Assembly: GCF_900096585.1 (NCBI RefSeq)
Contig: NZ_FMYH01000003.1
Location: 248,001-312,000 of the forward strand
Length of the DNA stretch: 64,000 bases
Reading direction: 5' to 3'
Source of the DNA: Sanguibacter gelidistatuariae
Lineage (GTDB): Bacteria; Actinomycetota; Actinomycetes; Actinomycetales; Cellulomonadaceae
Positions 61,401-64,000 of this stretch are shown in pieces. The notes under the pieces are model-generated. The model was not told where the DNA came from. It made no database searches and was given only the letters and a program-made list of their open reading frames with translations. A program made the translations under genes and the position numbers. The first letter of the stretch is position 1; the number at the start of each line of letters is the position of its first letter.

Positions 61401-61882
61401 CGGCCATCAAGGCCGCCAAGGTGGGAGACTGGCACACCGATGCAGACGGTGTCGTGGTGGTCATCACGCCCGACGGCGAGGTTCCCCTCGTCGAGGGCGA
61501 GTACGAGCTCGTGACGGTCGTCGGCGACGACGCCTCCGGTGCGGCCACGGTGGCCGCCGCGGTGCTTCCCGGCGGCGGGTTCGTGGTCCTCGACCTCGAG
61601 CTGACCGACACGCTCATCGCCGAGGGCTACGCCCGCGACGTCGTGCGCGACGTCCAGGACGCCCGCAAGGCCGCCGGCCTCAACGTCGGGGACCGGATCG
61701 TCCTGTCCCTCGACGTGCCGGCGCAGTGGATCCTTGCGGTCGACGAGCACCGCGACCTTATCGCCCGCGAGACCCTCGCGGTCGAGGTCATCATCGAGAC
61801 ATCGCCCACCCCCGAACGGCGGGTCGCCGTCACGGCGGCCACCGCAGCCACCCCAGCCACCACAGACGGAGTCGACGCGTGA
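58499..61882 (+). CDS. ileS: Isoleucine-tRNA ligase
   Basis: Class I synthetase of 1127 residues, the long form. HIGH is HYGH in [20 protein letters not shown] near residue 86, and KMSKS lies at about residue 660 in [13 protein letters not shown]. The editing domain with [16 protein letters not shown] and [17 protein letters not shown], the anticodon-binding domain and the C-terminal DALIA-like region are all present. ATG 58499 is fixed by the AGGAG at the end of the T-box; an open frame that starts within the T-box is not used. folC overlaps the stop (GTGA), so tRNA-Ile charging also affects folC expression. Confidence 0.97.
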   Translation: MSSSAQNSQAPQNPQAAQSAGSTYPKHRPEQSGVVASPNLPALEEQVLAYWKEDGTFQASIDARPAGQDGTNEFVFYDGPPFANGLPHYGHLLTGYAKDVVPRYRTMRGEKVERRFGWDTHGLPAELEAERILGITDKSQIEAMGIDVFNEACRTSVMKYSEEWKQYVTRQARWVDFDNDYKTLDVTFMESVIWAFKQLYDKGLAYEGYRVLPYCWRDETPLSNHELRMDDDVYQSRQDPALTVALRLLDADAAPTSEVVLIWTTTPWTLPSNLAVAVGPDVDYVVVTPGDDSVLAGNEVVLGAARLGAYAKELDLGEDPSARVLHTVKGSDLAGRRYAPIFDYFANDPENPEAHQVLAADFVTTEDGTGLVHLAPAFGEDDMAVCLAAGIQTVVPVDARGRFTTQVPEYAGEQVFDANPVIIKDLKDGTGPLARIDAARRALVLRHETYQHSYPHCWRCRNPLIYKAVSSWFVSVTTIRDRMVELNQDITWTPEHIKDGQFGKWLAGARDWSISRNRYWGTPIPVWLSDDENYPRIDVYGSLAELEADFGVPVTDLHRPFIDELTRPNPDDPTGKSTMRRITDVLDVWFDSGSMPFAQVHYPFENTEWFENHYPSDFIVEYIGQTRGWFYMLHVLATALFDRPAFRNAVSHGIVLGSDGRKMSKSLRNYPDVSEVLDRDGSDAMRWFLMSSPILRGGNLVVTEEGIRDSVRQVLLPVWSTYYFFTLYAGAARSGAGYTARRVTPDEVADLPDMDRYLLASTHNLVTDVQAQLDVFDVAGACETVRQYLDALTNWYVRTQRDRFWAEDDDAFNTLFTALETLTQVMAPLAPLLSEEIWRGLTGGRSVHLTDWPVLTADGAPTEAGLVLAADPALVASMDRTRSVVSLSLGLRKAHQLRVRQPLATLTVVVEDTAALEPYTALLQSELNVKSVALVPLAEGAAEKFGISRRLNVNARAAGPRLGRGVQAAIKAAKVGDWHTDADGVVVVITPDGEVPLVEGEYELVTVVGDDASGAATVAAAVLPGGGFVVLDLELTDTLIAEGYARDVVRDVQDARKAAGLNVGDRIVLSLDVPAQWILAVDEHRDLIARETLAVEVIIETSPTPERRVAVTAATAATPATTDGVDA

Positions 61883-63279
61883 GCACCCGCAAGAACGGAC
61901 GACGCCGGGACACCGGACCGGTCGTGCCCCCCGAGGTGCAGGCCGAGCTCGACGCGGTCTACCGGGAGATCATGTCCCGGGCCCCCGAGCACGACATCCA
62001 CCCGACGCTGGACCGCGTCCGGGACGTGTGCGAGCTGCTGGGCGATCCGCAGAAGGCGTACCGGACCATCCACATCACCGGGACCAACGGCAAGACCTCC
62101 ACCTCGCGCATGCTCGAGGGCCTCGTCCGCGAGCACGGGCTGCGCACGGGCCGGTTCACCAGCCCGCACATGAGCTCGGTCACCGAGCGCATCGCGATCG
62201 ACGGTCAGCCGATCAGCGCCGAGGGCTTCGTCGAGGTGTTCCGCGACGTCGAGCCGTACATCGAGATGATCGACGCCCGCTCCGAGGCTGCGGGCGGACC
62301 GCGGTTGAGCTTCTTCGAGGTGCTCACCGTGATGGCCTTCGCCGCCTTCGCCGACGCCCCGATCGACGTCGCGATCGTCGAGGTCGGCATGGGCGGGCTG
62401 TGGGACTCGACGAACGTCGTCGACGGTGAGATCGCGGTCGTCACCCCGATCTCCCTCGACCACCAGAAGTGGCTCGGGTACTCGATCGAGGAGATCGCGG
62501 AGAACAAGGCGGGGATCATCAAGGACGGCGCGACGGTCGTGCTCGCCGAGCAGAACCCGATCGCCGAGGAGATCATCCTCGCCGAGGCGACCCGCCGCGG
62601 CGCCCGGGTGCTGCGCGAGGGCGCCGACCTCGAGGTCGCCGAGCGCTTCCCGGCGGTGGGCGGTCAGCTTATGAGCCTGCGCACCCCGGCCGGCCTGTAC
62701 ACCGAGATCTACCTGCCGCTCTACGGCGCGCACCAGGCGCACAACGCGCTGCTTGCCCTCGCGGCCACCGAGGCGCTCGTCTCGGGCGGTCGCGCGCTCG
62801 ACGGCGACATCGTCGGCGCGGCCTTCGCCGCGGCGGACTCCCCGGGTCGCCTCGAGGTCGTGCGGTCCAGCCCGACGATCGTGCTCGACGCCGCGCACAA
62901 CGGCGCGGGCGCGCAGGTGCTTGTGGACGCGATCGAGGAGTCCTTCGAGTTCACCCGGCTGATCGGCGTCGTCGGCATCCTGGAGGACAAGGACGCCGAG
63001 ACGATCCTGTCCCTTCTCGAGCCGATCCTCGCCGAGGTCGTCGTCACCCAGTCGAGCTCGGCGCGCTCCCATGACGTCGACGACCTCGAAGAGATCGCCG
63101 CCGAGATCTTCGGCGAGGATCGGGTGCACTCCGCGCCCCGGCTGGACGATGCGATCGACGTTGCCGCCGGCCTCGCCGAGAACGAGGACACGACGGGGGT
63201 CGGCACCGGCACCGGGGTCCTGGTGACCGGGTCGGTGGTCCTGGTCGCCGAGGCGCGGATGCTGCTCGGTCTCGGATGA
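61879..63279 (+). CDS. folC: Bifunctional folylpolyglutamate/dihydrofolate synthase
   Basis: Adds glutamate to dihydropteroate and to folates using ATP. The 466 residues have a Mur-ligase-like fold: P-loop [17 protein letters not shown] near residue 72, the omega-loop segment [34 protein letters not shown], and the carbamylated-Lys/Mg region [21 protein letters not shown] and [11 protein letters not shown] are in the C-terminal domain. Start GTG 61879 overlaps the ileS stop, giving coupled translation. The order ileS-folC is common in actinobacteria. Confidence 0.95.
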   Translation: MSTRKNGRRRDTGPVVPPEVQAELDAVYREIMSRAPEHDIHPTLDRVRDVCELLGDPQKAYRTIHITGTNGKTSTSRMLEGLVREHGLRTGRFTSPHMSSVTERIAIDGQPISAEGFVEVFRDVEPYIEMIDARSEAAGGPRLSFFEVLTVMAFAAFADAPIDVAIVEVGMGGLWDSTNVVDGEIAVVTPISLDHQKWLGYSIEEIAENKAGIIKDGATVVLAEQNPIAEEIILAEATRRGARVLREGADLEVAERFPAVGGQLMSLRTPAGLYTEIYLPLYGAHQAHNALLALAATEALVSGGRALDGDIVGAAFAAADSPGRLEVVRSSPTIVLDAAHNGAGAQVLVDAIEESFEFTRLIGVVGILEDKDAETILSLLEPILAEVVVTQSSSARSHDVDDLEEIAAEIFGEDRVHSAPRLDDAIDVAAGLAENEDTTGVGTGTGVLVTGSVVLVAEARMLLGLG

Positions 63280-63343
63280 GCAGGCCCGCGTCCTCGGTGC
63301 TTCAATGGACGGACCTGGCTGGCGCGCGATGGAGGGCAACGTC

Positions 63344-64000
63344 ATGAAAAAGCTCATCAACGATCCCGAGCACGTGGTCGCAGAGTCCGTCGAAGGCTTC
63401 GGCTGGGCGCACTCCGACATCGTCGAGGTGCGCCTCGACCCGCTCCTGGTGCTGCGCCGCGGCGGCGCGGTTGCCGGAAAGGTCGGCCTGGTCTCCGGGG
63501 GCGGCGCCGGCCACGAGCCGCTGCACGCCGGCTTCGTCGGCGTCGGCATGCTCGACGCCGCGGTCCCGGGCGCGGTGTTCACCTCACCTACCCCCGACCA
63601 GATCCTCCCCGGCCTGACGGCCGCGGACAGCGGTAGCGGCGTGCTCGCCATCGTCAAGAACTACACCGGTGACGTGCTCAACTTCGAGACCGCGGTCGAG
63701 CTCGCCGAGGACGAGGGCGTGTCCGTCGCGGTCGTCGTCGTAGACGACGACGTGGCGGTCAAGGACTCCCTCTACACGGCCGGACGGCGCGGTGTGGCTG
63801 GGACGGTCGCGGTCGAGAAGATCGCCGGCGCCGCCGCGGAGCGCGGTGACGACCTGGCCTCGGTCGCGGCCATCGCGGCGCGGGTCAACGCGAACGTCCG
63901 CTCGATGGGCGTTGCGCTGACGGCCTGCACGGTGCCCCACGTGGGCCGCCCGAGCTTCGACCTGCCTGACGACGAGGTCGAGATCGGGATCGGGATCCAC
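63344..64000 (+). CDS. dhaK: Dihydroxyacetone kinase subunit DhaK, C-terminus beyond window
   Basis: Substrate-binding subunit of the dihydroxyacetone kinase; it holds dihydroxyacetone as a hemiaminal on a His. The first 219 residues are present. Typical features are [39 protein letters not shown], the aromatic/Thr-rich [11 protein letters not shown] motif, and [17 protein letters not shown]. The window ends exactly at the His of GIGIH, the residue that binds the substrate covalently in the E. coli enzyme. GGAGGG lies before the ATG. DhaL and a phosphotransferase or ATP-dependent partner should follow. Confidence 0.94.
   Translation, partial: MKKLINDPEHVVAESVEGFGWAHSDIVEVRLDPLLVLRRGGAVAGKVGLVSGGGAGHEPLHAGFVGVGMLDAAVPGAVFTSPTPDQILPGLTAADSGSGVLAIVKNYTGDVLNFETAVELAEDEGVSVAVVVVDDDVAVKDSLYTAGRRGVAGTVAVEKIAGAAAERGDDLASVAAIAARVNANVRSMGVALTACTVPHVGRPSFDLPDDEVEIGIGIH

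Overview
The window is high-GC DNA from an actinobacterium. The evidence is a two-gene clpP array followed by clpX, two F420-linked LLM/FGD-type enzymes plus cofE, a mycothiol-nitroreductase-type DsbA protein, a Nei2 glycosylase, an Eis-like acetyltransferase, and an ileS T-box of the short actinobacterial type. The gene set fits Micrococcales best (Cellulomonas, Sanguibacter or Jonesia relatives). That placement is inferred from gene content, not measured. The window looks like ordinary chromosome: I see no integrase, transposase, phage module or CRISPR array.

Left part (1-25.9 kb). This is mostly housekeeping: the N-terminal two thirds of aminopeptidase N (cut by the window edge), a DsbA-like/PPOX pair, an M13 metallopeptidase, rpiB, nei2, an Eis-like acetyltransferase, an alkyltransferase-like protein, an LLM oxidoreductase, and a GntR/DUF1648 operon with a palindromic operator. 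cysK and cysE follow, with a short cysteine-containing leader ORF upstream. Next come tRNA-Gly and tRNA-Pro, trigger factor (tig), clpP1-clpP2-clpX-chorismate mutase, a baeRF2-type protein, fadD and valS. Strong hairpins mark most operon ends.

Middle part (26-39 kb). A peptide-type ABC operon (two permeases, lipoprotein, fused double ATPase) is preceded by tandem 19-bp direct repeats and a leader ORF with a Cys-Cys pair. A DUF4914-like P-loop protein follows, then a translationally coupled pair of FGD-like F420 enzyme and cofE. A decaying satD/membrane-protein locus, a DUF559-type nuclease-fold protein and a zinc alcohol dehydrogenase complete the section. Three copies of a roughly 64-bp palindromic element with CGCTGAGTGC arms lie at gene 3' ends between 7.7 and 37.9 kb.

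Sugar section (39-50 kb). One gene run holds an MFS transporter, a GH2 glycosidase, an HhH-GPD protein and the alcohol dehydrogenase. A second locus holds a GH42 beta-galactosidase divergent from a CUT1 sugar ABC transporter (SBP and two permeases) and its LacI regulator. Paired operators sit in the divergent promoter region.

Right part (50-64 kb). It contains a VOC protein, a DUF6325/small-peptide/HAD group, and a three-gene ABC importer matching the proposed F420-0 import cassette. proC, an SDR enzyme, a Cys-rich leader ORF, a 57-residue hypothetical protein, an ileS T-box with ileS, folC and the start of dhaK follow.

The most interesting themes are (i) F420 users, cofE and a candidate F420-0 importer in one window, suggesting salvage of F420-0; (ii) three short leader ORFs with cysteine codons near the end or in a Cys-Cys pair, upstream of cysK, an ABC operon and a small gene; (iii) the undescribed palindromic repeat family.
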